Shown in pieces: positions 27,291 to 37,171 of a stretch of DNA of 64,000 nucleotides. The position numbers and the translations under genes were made by a program. The notes under the pieces are model-generated. The model had not been told where the DNA came from, made no database searches, and saw only the letters and a list, made by a program, of their open reading frames with translations. The stretch's first letter is position 1; each line of letters begins with the position of its first letter. Origin of the DNA: Stutzerimonas stutzeri (GTDB lineage: Bacteria > Pseudomonadota > Gammaproteobacteria > Pseudomonadales > Pseudomonadaceae); contig NZ_JAGQFP010000001.1 in assembly GCF_019090095.1 (NCBI RefSeq), positions 1,364,001 to 1,428,000 on the forward strand. Direction: 5' to 3'.

Positions 27291-28132
27291 CAAACCGCCC
27301 TCACCCCAACCCTCTCCTGGAGGGAGAGGGAGCAGAAGCGGAGCAGTCGCGCAGGCAGTAGCAGACCGGGCATGTAACCGCTCCCCTCTCCCTGAGGGAG
27401 AGGGGCTGGGGGTGAGGGGGAAGGCAGGCCGCTGGGAGTCAGTTAGTTCGAGTGAGCGCACTGATCTGGCCAAGACAGCAGTCTCGGCGGTCACCAAAAC
27501 GCCCCGGGGCTCCGTACACAAACCGCCCTCCCCCCAACCCTCTCCCGGAGGGAGAGGGAGCGAAAGCAGAGCAATCGCGCACGCAGTGACAGACCGGGCA
27601 CGTAACCGCTCCCCTCTCCCTGAGGGAGAGGGGCTGGGGGTGAGGAGGAAGGCGGGCCGCTGGGAGTCAGTTAGTTCGAGTGAGCGCACTGATCTGGCCA
27701 AGGCAGCAGTCTCGGCGGCCACCAAAACGACCCGGGGCTCTGTGCCCAAACCGCCCTCACCCCAGCCCTCTCCCGGAGGGAGAGGGAGCAAAAGCAGAGC
27801 AGTCGCGCACGCAGTAACGGACCGGGCACGTAACCGCTCCCCTCTCCCTGAGGGAGAGGGGCTGGGGGTGAGGGGGAAGGCGGGCCGCTGGGAGTCAGCT
27901 AGTTCGAGTGAGCGCACTGATCTGGCCAAGACAGCAGTCTCGGCGGTCACCAAAACGCCCCGGGGCTCCGTACGCAAACCGCCCTCACCCCAACCCTCTC
28001 CCGAGGGGAGAGGGAGCGAAAGCAGAGCAATCGCTCACGCAGTGACAGACCGGGCACGTAACCGCTCCCCTCTCCCTGAGGGAGAGGGGCTGGGGGTGAG
28101 GGGGAAGGCGGGCCGCTGGGAGTCAGTTAGTT
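27291..28132. repeat. Tandem array, 228-bp unit, 3.7 copies
   Basis: The phrase CAAACCGCCC recurs at 27291, 27519, 27747 and 27975, an exact 228-bp period. Each unit holds two G/C palindromes, one around CCCTCTCC(C)GGAGGGAGAGGG and one around CCCTCTCCCTGAGGGAGAGG, then a unique-looking segment ending in TTAGTTCGAGTGAGCGCACT. The fourth copy stops at AGTTAGTTC. Because 228 is divisible by three, long frames run through on both strands; these are not genes. It fills almost all of the gap between the ligase and helicase genes. Confidence 0.95.
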
Positions 28133-28207
28133 CACACGGCACTGTGTGGCCTCGCCGCATCGGGCGCTCCCTGGTGACATCGACCTATCCACCCGGCCGT
28201 ACTGCCC

Positions 28208-30805
28208 ATGAGTAATACCCACGATCTCTTGGCTGAACGCTGGTTCGCCACCCGCGGTTGGCAACCCTTCCCTTTTCAGCGCGACGTCTGGCAAGCGATC
28301 AACCAGGGTGAATCCGGCCTGCTCCACGCCACTACCGGCTCGGGCAAAACCTACGCCGTCTGGATGGGCGCTCTCAATCGCTTTGCCTCTGTGGGAGCGG
28401 GCTCGCCCGCGAAGGCGGTCCCGCCTTCGGAAAAACCCGCCCCACTCACCGTCCTCTGGATCACCCCCATGCGCGCCCTGGCTGCCGACACGGCCCGCGC
28501 CCTGCAGGCCCCACTGGATGAGCTGGAGATCAACTGGAGCATCGGCCTGCGCACCGGCGACACCAGCAGCGCCGAGCGGGCGCGCCAGGGTCGGCGATTG
28601 CCCAGTGCGCTGGTCACCACGCCGGAAAGCCTCACTCTGCTGCTGACCCGCGCCGACGCGCGCCAGGCGTTCGCCGGCTTGCGCATGCTGGTCGTGGATG
28701 AGTGGCACGAGTTGCTGGGCAACAAGCGTGGGGTGCAACTGCAACTGGCGCTGGCCCGGCTGCGTCAGTGGATGCCGGAGCTGATCGTCTGGGGGCTTTC
28801 GGCCACCTTGGGCAACCAACCGCACGCGCTCGACGTGCTGCTGCATCCGGGCACCGGCAAGCTGGTGCAAGGCAAGGTCGACAAGGATCTGCGCGTCGAC
28901 ACCCTGCTGCCGCCGAGCATCGAGCGCTTCCCCTGGGCCGGCCACCTGGGGCTGCGCATGCTGCCGCAGGTCGTCCAGGAGATCGATTCGGCCGCCACCA
29001 CGCTGGTCTTCACCAACACCCGTTCGCAGTCCGAGATCTGGTATCAGGCGCTTCTCGACGCCCGCCCGGACTGGGCCGGACTCATCGCCCTGCACCATGG
29101 CTCGCTGGCGCGCGAGGTGCGCGACTGGGTGGAACTGGGCCTCAAGCAAGGCGCCTTGAAGGCAGTGGTCTGCACCTCGAGCCTCGACCTCGGCGTCGAC
29201 TTCCTGCCGGTCGAGCGGGTCCTGCAGATTGGCTCGCCGAAGGGCGTGGCGCGCCTGATGCAGCGCGCCGGTCGCTCCGGTCACGCACCCGGACGGACAT
29301 CACGGGTCACGCTGGTACCGACGCACAGTTTCGAAGTAGTGGAAGCCGCAGCAGCGCAGGTGGCCATCGCCGAACGCCGCATCGAAGCCCGCAGCGCCCC
29401 GCATCGTCCCCTCGACGTGCTGGTGCAGCACCTGGTCAGCATGGCGCTGGGCGGCGGCTTCCGGCCGGACGAATTGTTCGCCGAAGTGCGCCAGGCCTGG
29501 TCGTACCGCGAACTCACCGCTGACCACTGGGAGTGGGCGCTGGCGTTCGTCCGACATGGCGGGCATTCGTTGACGGCCTACCCGGACTACCAGCGCGTCG
29601 AGCCGGACGAGACCGGGCTGTGGAAGGTGCCGAGCCGCCGCGTAGCGCTGCGCCATCGGATGAGCATCGGCACCATCGTCAGCGACGCCAGTCTGACGGT
29701 GAAATTCTGGGCCAAGGGAGGTAGCGGCCGCTCGCTGGGCAGCATCGAGGAAGGCTTCATTGCTCGCTTGCGCCCCGGCGACAACTTTCTCTTCGGCGGA
29801 CGCCTGCTGGAGCTGGTGCGGGTCGAGAACATGACCGCTTACGTCAGCCGCGCCACCGGCAAGAAAGCCGCCGTGCCGCGCTGGAATGGCGGTCGCATGC
29901 CGCTGTCCAGCGAACTGGCCGATGCGGTGGTCGAGCAGCTCGGTGCCGCTTCACGCGGCCAGTTCGAGAGCGCGGAGATGCAACTGGTCGAGCCCCTGTT
30001 ACGGGTGCAGCTGGACTGGTCGACGTTGCCCACGGAAAGCACGTTGCTGGCCGAGGTGATGAAGTCGCGCGAGGGCTGGCACCTGTTTCTCTACCCCTTC
30101 GCAGGTCGACACGTGCATCTGGGGCTGGCCAGCCTGCTGGCCTGGCGCATGGGCCAGCGCCAGCCGCTGACCTTTTCCATCGCCGTGAACGACTACGGCT
30201 TCGAGCTGCTCTCGGCGACCGAAGTGGACTGGCTGCAGTGGCTCACACCGGCGCTGTTCAGCCAGGACAACCTGCTGCACGACGTGCTGGCCAGCCTCAA
30301 CGCCGGAGAGCTGGCCCGCCGGCGTTTTCGCGAGATTGCGCGCATCGCCGGGCTGGTGTTTTCCGGCTACCCCGGCGCACAGAAAAGTGCACGGCAGCTG
30401 CAAGCCTCCAGCGGACTGTTCTTCGACGTCTTCCGCCAGTACGATCCGGCCAACCTGCTGCTGACCCAGGCCGAAGAAGAGGTACTGCGCCAGGAGCTGG
30501 AAGTCGAGCGGCTGGAGCAGACGTTGAGCCGCTTGCAGCAGCGAGAATTGGACGTGCACGTCGTCAAACGCACCACGCCGCTGGCCTTCCCGCTGATGGT
30601 CGAGCGCTTCCGCGAAAGCATGACCTCGGAAAAACTGGCCGACCGCATCCGCCGGATGGTCGCCGAACTGGACAAGGCCGCCGGGCCCGGTGGCTACCAG
30701 CCGGAAGCGGACGCCAGGATAGCGGTCGAGCGAGAAACCAGCCCGAAACGCAAACCCCGCGTGACCAAGGACGGCACGCCCCGCCAGAAGAAAGCCGCTC
30801 GCTGA
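28208..30805 (+). CDS. Lhr-Core family DEXH-box DNA helicase (ligase-associated)
   Basis: Superfamily-2 helicase of 865 residues. Motif I is ATTGSGKT (41-48), motif Ia ITPMRALA, motif [16 protein letters not shown] (DEWH box), motif [11 protein letters not shown], motif IV region [15 protein letters not shown], motif [12 protein letters not shown], motif [13 protein letters not shown], followed by the winged-helix and Lhr-specific domains. Family members in Pseudomonas and mycobacteria are 3'-5' translocases that unwind RNA:DNA duplexes. Residues ~61-75 ([15 protein letters not shown]) are encoded by a REP-like sequence inserted between motifs I and Ia. The C-terminus is basic ([19 protein letters not shown]). 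Part of the four-gene repair set. Confidence 0.94.
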   Translation: MSNTHDLLAERWFATRGWQPFPFQRDVWQAINQGESGLLHATTGSGKTYAVWMGALNRFASVGAGSPAKAVPPSEKPAPLTVLWITPMRALAADTARALQAPLDELEINWSIGLRTGDTSSAERARQGRRLPSALVTTPESLTLLLTRADARQAFAGLRMLVVDEWHELLGNKRGVQLQLALARLRQWMPELIVWGLSATLGNQPHALDVLLHPGTGKLVQGKVDKDLRVDTLLPPSIERFPWAGHLGLRMLPQVVQEIDSAATTLVFTNTRSQSEIWYQALLDARPDWAGLIALHHGSLAREVRDWVELGLKQGALKAVVCTSSLDLGVDFLPVERVLQIGSPKGVARLMQRAGRSGHAPGRTSRVTLVPTHSFEVVEAAAAQVAIAERRIEARSAPHRPLDVLVQHLVSMALGGGFRPDELFAEVRQAWSYRELTADHWEWALAFVRHGGHSLTAYPDYQRVEPDETGLWKVPSRRVALRHRMSIGTIVSDASLTVKFWAKGGSGRSLGSIEEGFIARLRPGDNFLFGGRLLELVRVENMTAYVSRATGKKAAVPRWNGGRMPLSSELADAVVEQLGAASRGQFESAEMQLVEPLLRVQLDWSTLPTESTLLAEVMKSREGWHLFLYPFAGRHVHLGLASLLAWRMGQRQPLTFSIAVNDYGFELLSATEVDWLQWLTPALFSQDNLLHDVLASLNAGELARRRFREIARIAGLVFSGYPGAQKSARQLQASSGLFFDVFRQYDPANLLLTQAEEEVLRQELEVERLEQTLSRLQQRELDVHVVKRTTPLAFPLMVERFRESMTSEKLADRIRRMVAELDKAAGPGGYQPEADARIAVERETSPKRKPRVTKDGTPRQKKAAR
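28390..28428 (+). repeat. REP-like palindrome inside the helicase coding region
   Basis: TGTGGGAGCGGGCTCGCCCG is followed by CGAAGGCGG and an adjoining short hairpin GAAGGCGG/CCGCCTTC. This is the form of a Pseudomonas REP unit normally found between genes. It is in frame and adds about 15 residues to the protein. Confidence 0.75.
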
Positions 30806-30813
30806 CGCGGCAG

Positions 30814-31440
30814 CTTGATCGCAGGCAGAGCCTGCTCCTATACAAACGCTTCATGGCCCATGAAAAGCCCCGGCGCCCGCTCCATGTAGGAGCAGGTTCT
30901 ACCTGCGACCGAGGGTGGCGGTTGAGCGGCCAGGGTCGCAGGCAGAGCCTGCTCCTATACAAAAGCTTCATGGCCCAAGCAAAAACACCGGCGCCCGCTC
31001 CATGTAGGAGCAGGTTCTACCTGCGACCGAAGGTGACGGTTGAGCGGCCGGGGTCGCAGGCAGAGCCCGCTCCTGCACAAAGCGTCGTGGCCCGAGCAAA
31101 AACACCGGCGCCCGCTCATGTAGGAGCAGGTTCTACCTGCGACCGAGGGTGGCGGTTGAGCGGCCAGGGTCGCAGGCAGAGCCTGCTCCTACACAAAAGC
31201 GTCGTGGCCCAAGCAAAAACACCGGCGCCCGCTCCATGTAGGAGCAGGTTCTACCTGCGACCGAGGGTGATGGTCGAGCCGCCAGGGTCGCAGGCAGAGC
31301 CTGCTCCTACACAAAAGCGTCGTGGCCCAAGCAAAAACACCGGCGCCCGCTCATGTAGGAGCAGGTTCTACCTGCGACCGAAGGTGACGATTGAGCGGCC
31401 GGGGTCGCAGGCAGAGCCTGCTCGTACATAAAGCTTCGTG
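30814..31440. repeat. Tandem array, ~117-bp unit, six copies
   Basis: CGCAGGCAGAGC recurs at 30820, 30937, 31055, 31171, 31289 and 31406, spacing 116-118. Each unit pairs CGCAGGCAGAGCCTGCTCCT with the inverted form TAGGAGCAGGTTCTACCTGC, separated by a conserved AAAAACACCGGCGCCCGCTC segment. The array lies between the helicase and PdeM genes and contains no credible gene. Confidence 0.95.
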
Positions 31441-31513
31441 GGCATGCAAAAGGCTGCTCCAGGGCGTGTTGGAGAGGATTGGGCTCGTAGCCCAACGCGG
31501 ATACACTGCCGCC

Positions 31514-32170
31514 ATGACTTCGCACCTGGCCATCGAACTGGAACAGACCGAGCTGTGGCTGCTCGGCGACAAAGCCATCTACTGGCCGGAACAACAGGCG
31601 CTGCTGGTGGCCGATATCCATTTCGGCAAAGCGGCCGCCTATCGTCGCCTTGGCCAACCGGTGCCGCACGGCACGACCCAAAGCAATCTGCTACGGCTGG
31701 ATCGGATGCTGGCGCGCTACAGCTGTCGCCAGCTGATTTTTCTCGGCGACTTCCTGCACGCCCCCGAATCCCAGACACCGGCTGTTCTCGCTCGGCTGCA
31801 CGATTGGCGCGCCGACCACCCCGCGCTGGCTGTCACGCTTATCCGTGGCAACCATGATCGCCGGGCCGGTGATCCGCCCGAAACGCTCGGCATGACGGTC
31901 GTCCCCGAACCGCTGCTGCTCGGCCCATTCGCCCTGCAGCACGAACCCGAGCCACACCCCACCCACCACGTCCTGGCAGGCCACCTCCATCCGGCCTTCC
32001 GCCTGAACGGACGCGGGCGTCAGTCGTTGCGCCTGCCCTGCTTCTGCATCGGCGAACGCCTGAGCCTGTTGCCAGCCTTCGGCGGCTTCACCGGCATGCT
32101 GGAAGTCGACGCCGACCCGGGTCGGCGTCTGTTCGTGGTTGGGGAGGGAGAAGTGTGGCAGGTGGCCTGA
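31514..32170 (+). CDS. pdeM: Ligase-associated metallophosphoesterase/endonuclease PdeM
   Basis: Calcineurin-like phosphoesterase of 218 residues with the full metal set: DIHFGKAAAY (D34, H36), FLGDFLHAPES, LIRGNHDRR and VLAGHLHPAFRL. Members associated with Lhr-Core and Lig are manganese-dependent DNA endonucleases (MPE). The ATG at 31514 gives the family length; the upstream frame into the repeat array is unsupported. It closes the Lig-Lhr-MPE series on this strand. Confidence 0.93.
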   Translation: MTSHLAIELEQTELWLLGDKAIYWPEQQALLVADIHFGKAAAYRRLGQPVPHGTTQSNLLRLDRMLARYSCRQLIFLGDFLHAPESQTPAVLARLHDWRADHPALAVTLIRGNHDRRAGDPPETLGMTVVPEPLLLGPFALQHEPEPHPTHHVLAGHLHPAFRLNGRGRQSLRLPCFCIGERLSLLPAFGGFTGMLEVDADPGRRLFVVGEGEVWQVA

Positions 32171-32177
32171 TCGGCGA

Positions 32178-32411
32178 TCAGGCCTGGGAAATTCCGGTGA
32201 CGGTGATACCGAAGCGCTCCGCTAGGCGGGTTGCCGGCGTTTCCTCGATGTCCGGATCATGCTCGTAGGCATCCTCCTCTCCGGCATAGTCCTGCTCGGC
32301 CTTCTGTGTCACCAGCGCTACTGCCTCGTCTATGTCCGGCTGATGCTCGGATTCGGTCCTGATGATGGATGTGTTGCCGTCTTTACTGTACGCGATGATC
32401 CAAGTCGTCAT
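32178..32411 (-). CDS. Small conserved hypothetical protein
   Basis: Protein of 77 residues, unrecognised function but gene-like: a clear start preceded by a GGGGGG purine run, acidic composition, and an ordered sequence beginning MTTWIIAYSKDGNTSIIR and ending RLAERFGITVTGIS. Convergent with pdeM, eight bases apart. Probably a soluble cytoplasmic protein; I cannot say more. Confidence 0.6.
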   Translation of the reverse strand: MTTWIIAYSKDGNTSIIRTESEHQPDIDEAVALVTQKAEQDYAGEEDAYEHDPDIEETPATRLAERFGITVTGISQA

Positions 32412-32594
32412 GGCTACCCCCCTTGTTCTAGCGCCTCCGGCAAATTCGTTTACCGATATTGACGTCGCCTTGCTTAGAGACTAGTCCGTCGGGATCAGTT
32501 CTGCCGCTTACGCTTGTTCGGACGACCTGCCGAACGGTCTGAACAGGGCCATCCAGCGTCGGTCATCGGTAAGAGGAGACCAGGAGACGCGGCC

Positions 32595-33926
32595 ATGATT
32601 CGATCACGCCAACGCCCTACCGAGAGCACCGATGAACAGCTGATCGAGCGCCTACGCCACCATGCCACGCCGTTGCCGGCCTTGGACGACCCGCTGTTCG
32701 CCGAACACTTCGACCAGTTCGCCGACGCGCGGGTAGTGCTGATCGGCGAGGCCAGCCACGGCACGTCCGAGTTCTACCGCGCCCGGGCGCAGATCACCCG
32801 ACGACTGGTCGAGCACCACGGGTTCAACATCATTGCCGCCGAGGCCGATTGGCCGGATGCCGCGAAGATCGATCGTTATGTGCGGCATCATCAGCCGCCA
32901 AGCTGGGTGGAAGAAGGTTTCAAACGTTTTCCGACCTGGATGTGGCGCAACCAGGAAGTCGCCGACTTCGCCGGCTGGCTGCGCAGTCACAACGAGGGCC
33001 TGCCGCCCGAGCAGCGCGTCGAGTTTCGCGGCCTGGACGTCTACAGCCTCGGTTCCTCGATTCGTGAGGTGCTGGATTACCTGGACCGGGTCGATCCGCA
33101 GGCCGCCAGCGCCGCGCGGCGCCGCTACGGTTGCCTCAGCCCCTGGCACGAGGAGCCGGCCGTCTATGGCCACAAGGTGATGCTCGGCGAGCCCTCCTGC
33201 GAAGACGAAGTGGTCGAACAGTTACGCGCATTGCTCGATCAGCGGCTGCGCTACCTGGAACGCGACGGCGGCAGCTTTTTCAACGCCGAGCGCAACGCCC
33301 GGGTCGTGCTGGCCGCCGAGCAGTATTACCGGGCCATGTACCAGGGCTCGGCCGAATCGTGGAATCTGCGCGACCGGCATATGTTCGACACCCTGCGCGC
33401 GCTGCTGGAGCATCGAGGCGACGAGTCCAAGGCCATCGTGTGGGCGCACAACTCGCACATCGGCAATGCGGCCTCGACATCCATGGGCTGGGGCGGCGAA
33501 TTCAATATCGGCGAACTGTGCCGGACCGCCTTCGGCAGCGACGCGGTGCTCATCGGCATGGCCACCGATCGCGGCGAAGTGGCCGCGGCGGACAACTGGG
33601 ACGAGCCCATGCAGATCAAGCAGGTCCGCCCTTCCCGTCCGGACAGCTGGGAGAATCTGTTCCTGCGTACCGGCATCGCGGCGTCGCTGACCAGCTGGCG
33701 CAACGCGGCCTCGTTGCGCCAGGCCCTGGCCAGACCGCGTCTGGAGCGCGCCATCGGCGTCATCTATAGGCCAGCCACCGAGCGCCAGAGCCACTATTTC
33801 CAGGCCATTTTGTCCGAACAATTCGACGCCCTGATCTGGCTGGAGCAGACCACCGCGGTGACGCCGATCGGCCCTCAGAAGATCGACGACGAGATCGTTC
33901 CGGATACCTACCCATTCGGAGAGTGA
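32595..33926 (+). CDS. Erythromycin-esterase family protein
   Basis: Protein of 443 residues of the erythromycin esterase (EreA/EreB-like, succinoglycan-biosynthesis-related) superfamily. Visible motifs are RVVLIGEASHGTSEFYR (catalytic E and H), FNIIAAEADWPDA, FPTWMWRNQEV, VEFRGLDVYSL and KAIVWAHNSHIGNA. Chromosomal members are mostly of unknown substrate and macrolide hydrolysis should not be assumed. The ATG at 32595 matches family N-termini. It is followed after three bases by a phosphoribosyltransferase gene; the two domains are found fused in some bacteria, so they likely act together. Confidence 0.9.
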   Translation: MIRSRQRPTESTDEQLIERLRHHATPLPALDDPLFAEHFDQFADARVVLIGEASHGTSEFYRARAQITRRLVEHHGFNIIAAEADWPDAAKIDRYVRHHQPPSWVEEGFKRFPTWMWRNQEVADFAGWLRSHNEGLPPEQRVEFRGLDVYSLGSSIREVLDYLDRVDPQAASAARRRYGCLSPWHEEPAVYGHKVMLGEPSCEDEVVEQLRALLDQRLRYLERDGGSFFNAERNARVVLAAEQYYRAMYQGSAESWNLRDRHMFDTLRALLEHRGDESKAIVWAHNSHIGNAASTSMGWGGEFNIGELCRTAFGSDAVLIGMATDRGEVAAADNWDEPMQIKQVRPSRPDSWENLFLRTGIAASLTSWRNAASLRQALARPRLERAIGVIYRPATERQSHYFQAILSEQFDALIWLEQTTAVTPIGPQKIDDEIVPDTYPFGE

Positions 33927-33929
33927 GTC

Positions 33930-34607
33930 ATGCGCGCGTTCATGCCTGAATCCCATTTGTTTCGCGACCGCAGCCATGCCGGCCTGGAGCTGGCCGAAGC
34001 GCTGAATCATCTGGCCGACCAGGACCCGCTGGTGCTCGCGTTGCCGCGCGGCGGCGTGCCGGTGGCCTTCGAAGTGGCACAGCGGCTCGGCGCGCCCCTG
34101 GACCTGGTGCTGGTACGCAAGATAGGCGCACCGGGCAACGAGGAGTTGGCGCTGGGCGCGGTGATTGACGGTGCCGAGCCCAAATGGGTCATCAACCAGG
34201 AGCTGTTCAACCAGATCGCACCGCCGCCCAACTGGTTCGAAGAAGAAATGCAGCGTCAGCTGACCGAGCTGGAGCGTCGTCGGCATCGTTACTGCGGCGA
34301 GCGACCGGCGCCGGTGATCACCGGGCGCTGCGTCATCGTGATCGACGATGGCATCGCCACCGGTGCCACGGTGCGGGCGGCGCTCAAGGGACTCAGGCAG
34401 TCGAAGCCGAGCCGCGTCGTGCTGGCGGTGCCGGTCGGCCCACGGGACGTGATCGAGATGCTGAAAGCGGAAGTCGACGAGTTGGTGTGCCTGGCGATGC
34501 CGGAGCCATTCATTGGCGTGGGCTGCCATTACGGCAATTTCGAGCAGACCCCGGATGAGCAGGTGGTCGACCTGCTCGCTCGGGCATCCGAGGTATCGCC
34601 GCGCTAG
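33930..34607 (+). CDS. Phosphoribosyltransferase-domain protein
   Basis: Protein of 225 residues with a type-I phosphoribosyltransferase fold: VLALPRGGVPVAFEVAQRLG, DLVLVRKIGAPGNEELALGA and the PRPP loop VIVIDDGIATGATVRAAL. The substrate base is unknown. Stop-to-start distance to the erythromycin-esterase gene is three bases, a clear operon. Confidence 0.9.
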   Translation: MRAFMPESHLFRDRSHAGLELAEALNHLADQDPLVLALPRGGVPVAFEVAQRLGAPLDLVLVRKIGAPGNEELALGAVIDGAEPKWVINQELFNQIAPPPNWFEEEMQRQLTELERRRHRYCGERPAPVITGRCVIVIDDGIATGATVRAALKGLRQSKPSRVVLAVPVGPRDVIEMLKAEVDELVCLAMPEPFIGVGCHYGNFEQTPDEQVVDLLARASEVSPR

Positions 34608-34611
34608 CCGG

Positions 34612-34767
34612 TCAGGCCACCGGTGCCGGCGGTGGCTGGTCCGGAATGGTAGGCTCGCCGGGTTCGCTGGGCAGGTCCGGCACGCCGGGTTCTTCCGGGT
34701 CGCCCGGTACGCCGTTGGCCTGCACCCCGAACGTGTCGAGTTCGTCCGCGTAAGGATAGGTTTCCAT
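34612..34767 (-). CDS. Small acidic proline-rich protein
   Basis: Predicted peptide of 51 residues (METYPYADELDTFGVQANGV then a run of P-E-P type repeats: GDPEEPGVPDLPSEPGEP, ending PPPAPVA). The start has a strong GGAGGA site. No domain is recognised and the composition predicts disorder. It is convergent with the phosphoribosyltransferase gene. Real gene status rests on ribosome site and codon regularity only. Confidence 0.5.
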   Translation of the reverse strand: METYPYADELDTFGVQANGVPGDPEEPGVPDLPSEPGEPTIPDQPPPAPVA

Positions 34768-34949
34768 GTCGCTGTCCTCCTGCTGGTCCACAAGCCCGGA
34801 TGGGCTATAGCAGTAGAGCGCCGGCAGACGGCAGAAATCCATCCTTCCGTCGGGCATGGCAACACACCCGCGAGTTGCGCGGCGCTACCGGTGCGCGAGC
34901 GCACTCATGACCGGTAGCACGTAGCTGCCACCAAGCTGGCGGCAAGGGC

Positions 34950-35489
34950 TTACCACATCAGATCGTCAGGAATCTGGTAGGCGGCGTACGGATCGTCGGC
35001 ATCCGGGGCTTCGGTCTGGGTATTGAGCTGAACGATGCGGCGCGGGTCCCGTTCCTGGATCTTCAGCGCTGCCTCGCGCGGGATGACCTCGTAACCGCCA
35101 CCGTGGCGGACGATGGCCAGCGAGCCGCTGGACAGCTTGTCGCGCATCAGTTTGTTCACCGACAGACGCTTGACCTTCTTGTCGTCGACGAAGTTGTAGT
35201 AGTCCTCGGTGGTCAGCTTGGGCAGGCGGCTGGTTTCGATCAGTTGCTTGATCTGTGCGGTGCGGGCCTTCTGCGCGGCCTTCTCCTGCTGCTGCCGGTT
35301 CAGCTCCTGGTCACGTGCCAGCTTCTCGGCCTGGGCCTTGAGCGCCGCTTCGCGCTGAGAGTCGTCCTTTTCGATCTGGCCTTTCTTGACCAGACGCTGC
35401 TGTTTCTGCTGCTGCTTGCCGGCCTGCTTGGCCTGCTTCTCATTGACCAGCCCGGCTTTGAGCAGCTGATCGCGAAGGGAAAGACTCAT
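34950..35489 (-). CDS. DUF2058 (YaiL-like) protein
   Basis: Protein of 179 residues: N-terminal MSLSLRDQLLKAGLVNEKQA, a highly charged Lys/Gln-rich helix (likely coiled coil, ~20-80), and a C-terminal folded part (LTTEDYYNFVDDKKVKRLSV, LAIVRHGGGYEVIPREAALK). This is DUF2058, a putative nucleoprotein of unknown role. The start at 35489 is the family N-terminus. It follows mazG on the same strand after a ~100-base gap, the order also seen in other pseudomonads. Confidence 0.88.
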   Translation of the reverse strand: MSLSLRDQLLKAGLVNEKQAKQAGKQQQKQQRLVKKGQIEKDDSQREAALKAQAEKLARDQELNRQQQEKAAQKARTAQIKQLIETSRLPKLTTEDYYNFVDDKKVKRLSVNKLMRDKLSSGSLAIVRHGGGYEVIPREAALKIQERDPRRIVQLNTQTEAPDADDPYAAYQIPDDLMW

Positions 35490-35591
35490 GTTCGGCTCGT
35501 CTCGTGATGAATTCAAAATGCGCAGGTAAACATGCGTAACGGCGCTGAGGCGCATTGTGGTGGATGTGAAAAGCGACATCCACCCTCGTGG

Positions 35592-36422
35592 CTAGCCGCA
35601 GGACGTTGAACGCTCGCTTTTCTTGGCCTCGCCCCACAGCGCGTCGAGTGTTTCAAGGTCGCAATTTTCGATGGCCCGTCCGCTGTCTCGCAAGGCTTGC
35701 TCGATGAAACGGAAGCGACGTTCGAACTTGCCGTTGGCCGCGCGCAGGGCGTTTTCCGGATCGACCTTCAGGTGCCGCGCCAGATTCACCACGACGAACA
35801 GCAGGTCGCCAATCTCCTCGGCGATCGCCTCGGGATCGTTCTCGCTCATGGCCTCGAGCACTTCGTCCAGCTCCTCGCGCACCTTGTCCACCACCGGCAG
35901 TGCATCCGGCCAGTCGAAGCCGACCTGGGCCGTGCGCTTCTGCAGCTTGGCGGCGCGGCTCAAGGCGGGCAGCGCGCTGGGTACATCGTCGAGCAGCGAC
36001 AACTGCTCCGGCGCGGCGGCTTTTTCGGCGCGCTCTTCAGCCTTGATCTCCTCCCAGCGCTGCTTGATCTGCGCCTCGTCGAGCCGGGGCAGCTCGGGCG
36101 AGCCATAGAGGTCGCCATCCGGAAAGACATGCGGATGCCGACGCAACAGCTTGCGGGTAATCCCGTCGACCACCGCGTCGAACTCGAAACGCCCCTCCTC
36201 CTTCGCCAGCTGGCTGTAGTAGACGACCTGAAACAGCAGATCGCCCAACTCGCCGGGCAGGTGATCGAAGTCACCGCTCTCGATGGCATCTGCCACTTCG
36301 TAGGCTTCCTCGAGGGTATGCGGCACAATGCTGGCGTAGTCCTGTTGCAAGTCCCACGGGCAGCCATGCTGCGGATCACGCAGCCGGGCCATCAGGTGCA
36401 GCAAGTCGTTGAGTTGATACAT
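35592..36422 (-). CDS. mazG: Nucleoside triphosphate pyrophosphohydrolase MazG
   Basis: All-alpha NTP pyrophosphatase of 276 residues with two tandem MazG domains, each with the EExxE...ExxD metal pattern: LEEAYEVADAIES with ELGDLLFQVVYYSQ, and VREELDEVLEAMSEN with EEIGDLLFVVVNLARHL. It hydrolyses non-canonical NTPs and in E. coli lowers (p)ppGpp. The start MYQLNDLLHLMARLRDP is the family N-terminus. In other Pseudomonas mazG directly follows relA; here about 1 kb of repeats separates them. Confidence 0.95.
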   Translation of the reverse strand: MYQLNDLLHLMARLRDPQHGCPWDLQQDYASIVPHTLEEAYEVADAIESGDFDHLPGELGDLLFQVVYYSQLAKEEGRFEFDAVVDGITRKLLRRHPHVFPDGDLYGSPELPRLDEAQIKQRWEEIKAEERAEKAAAPEQLSLLDDVPSALPALSRAAKLQKRTAQVGFDWPDALPVVDKVREELDEVLEAMSENDPEAIAEEIGDLLFVVVNLARHLKVDPENALRAANGKFERRFRFIEQALRDSGRAIENCDLETLDALWGEAKKSERSTSCG

Positions 36423-36462
36423 GGGAATCCTCGGTGAAAGCCTGAGATTGAAGCAGCGCCCA

Positions 36463-37137
36463 TTGTAGGGTGGATGACGCTCCACCCATCCACCTGGCGC
36501 CGCCCATCACGACGTCAGTCCCGCCTCGATAGGGGCATGGTGGATGTCGAACGCGGCACCTCTACGACCTCCTCGATCAAAACCGAAGAGCGAAGCCGAG
36601 CCATTGTAGGGTGGATGACGCTCCATCCATCCACCGCGAACGCCCGTCACGATGTCAGTCCCGCCTCGATGGGGTCATGGTGGATGTCGAACGCGGCACC
36701 GCCCACGACCTCCTCGATCCAAAACCATAGAGCGAAGCCGAGCGATTGTAGGGTGGATGACGCTTCACCTATCCACCGCGAACAGCCCATCACGATGTCG
36801 GTCCCGCCTCGACAGGGTCATGGTAGATGTCGAACGCGGCACCGCCCACGACCTCCTCGATCAAGACCATAGAGCGAAGCCGAGCGATTGTAGGGTGGAT
36901 GACGCTCCACCCATCCACCGCGAACAGCCCATCACGATGTCGGTCCCGCCTCGACAGGGTCATGGTAGATGTCGAACGCGGCACCGCCCCCCGACCTCCA
37001 CGATCAAGACCATAGAGCGAAGCCGAGCCATTGTAGGGTGGATGACGCTCCACCCATCCACCGCGAGCAGCCCATCACGACGTCAGTCCCGCCTCGACAG
37101 GGTCATGGTGGATGTAAAAAGCGACATCCACCCTACG
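36463..37137. repeat. Tandem array, ~142-bp unit, five copies
   Basis: TTGTAGGGTGGATGACGC recurs at 36463, 36604, 36746, 36888 and 37031 (141-143 bp). Each unit contains TAGGGTGGATGACGCTCCAC with the near-palindromic CCCATCCACCGCG, a conserved CGATGTCGGTCCCGCCTCGA block and GTCATGGTGGATGTCGAACG. It lies between relA and mazG, both transcribed leftward, so any relA-mazG read-through passes the array. Confidence 0.95.
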
Positions 37138-37171
37138 ATCGGCCCATCAGCGTCGTGCGACGGGCCGCGAG

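Noticed and set aside
26686-28215. Frame of 509 codons crossing the ligase end and the 228-bp array
   Set aside because: It arises because the repeat unit is a multiple of three; the first part is an alternative frame of the ligase gene. The repeated peptide is only the translation of the palindromes.
32595-33926. Calling the esterase-like gene a macrolide-resistance gene
   Set aside because: Superfamily membership alone does not show macrolide hydrolysis; chromosomal homologues coupled to a phosphoribosyltransferase are common and uncharacterised.
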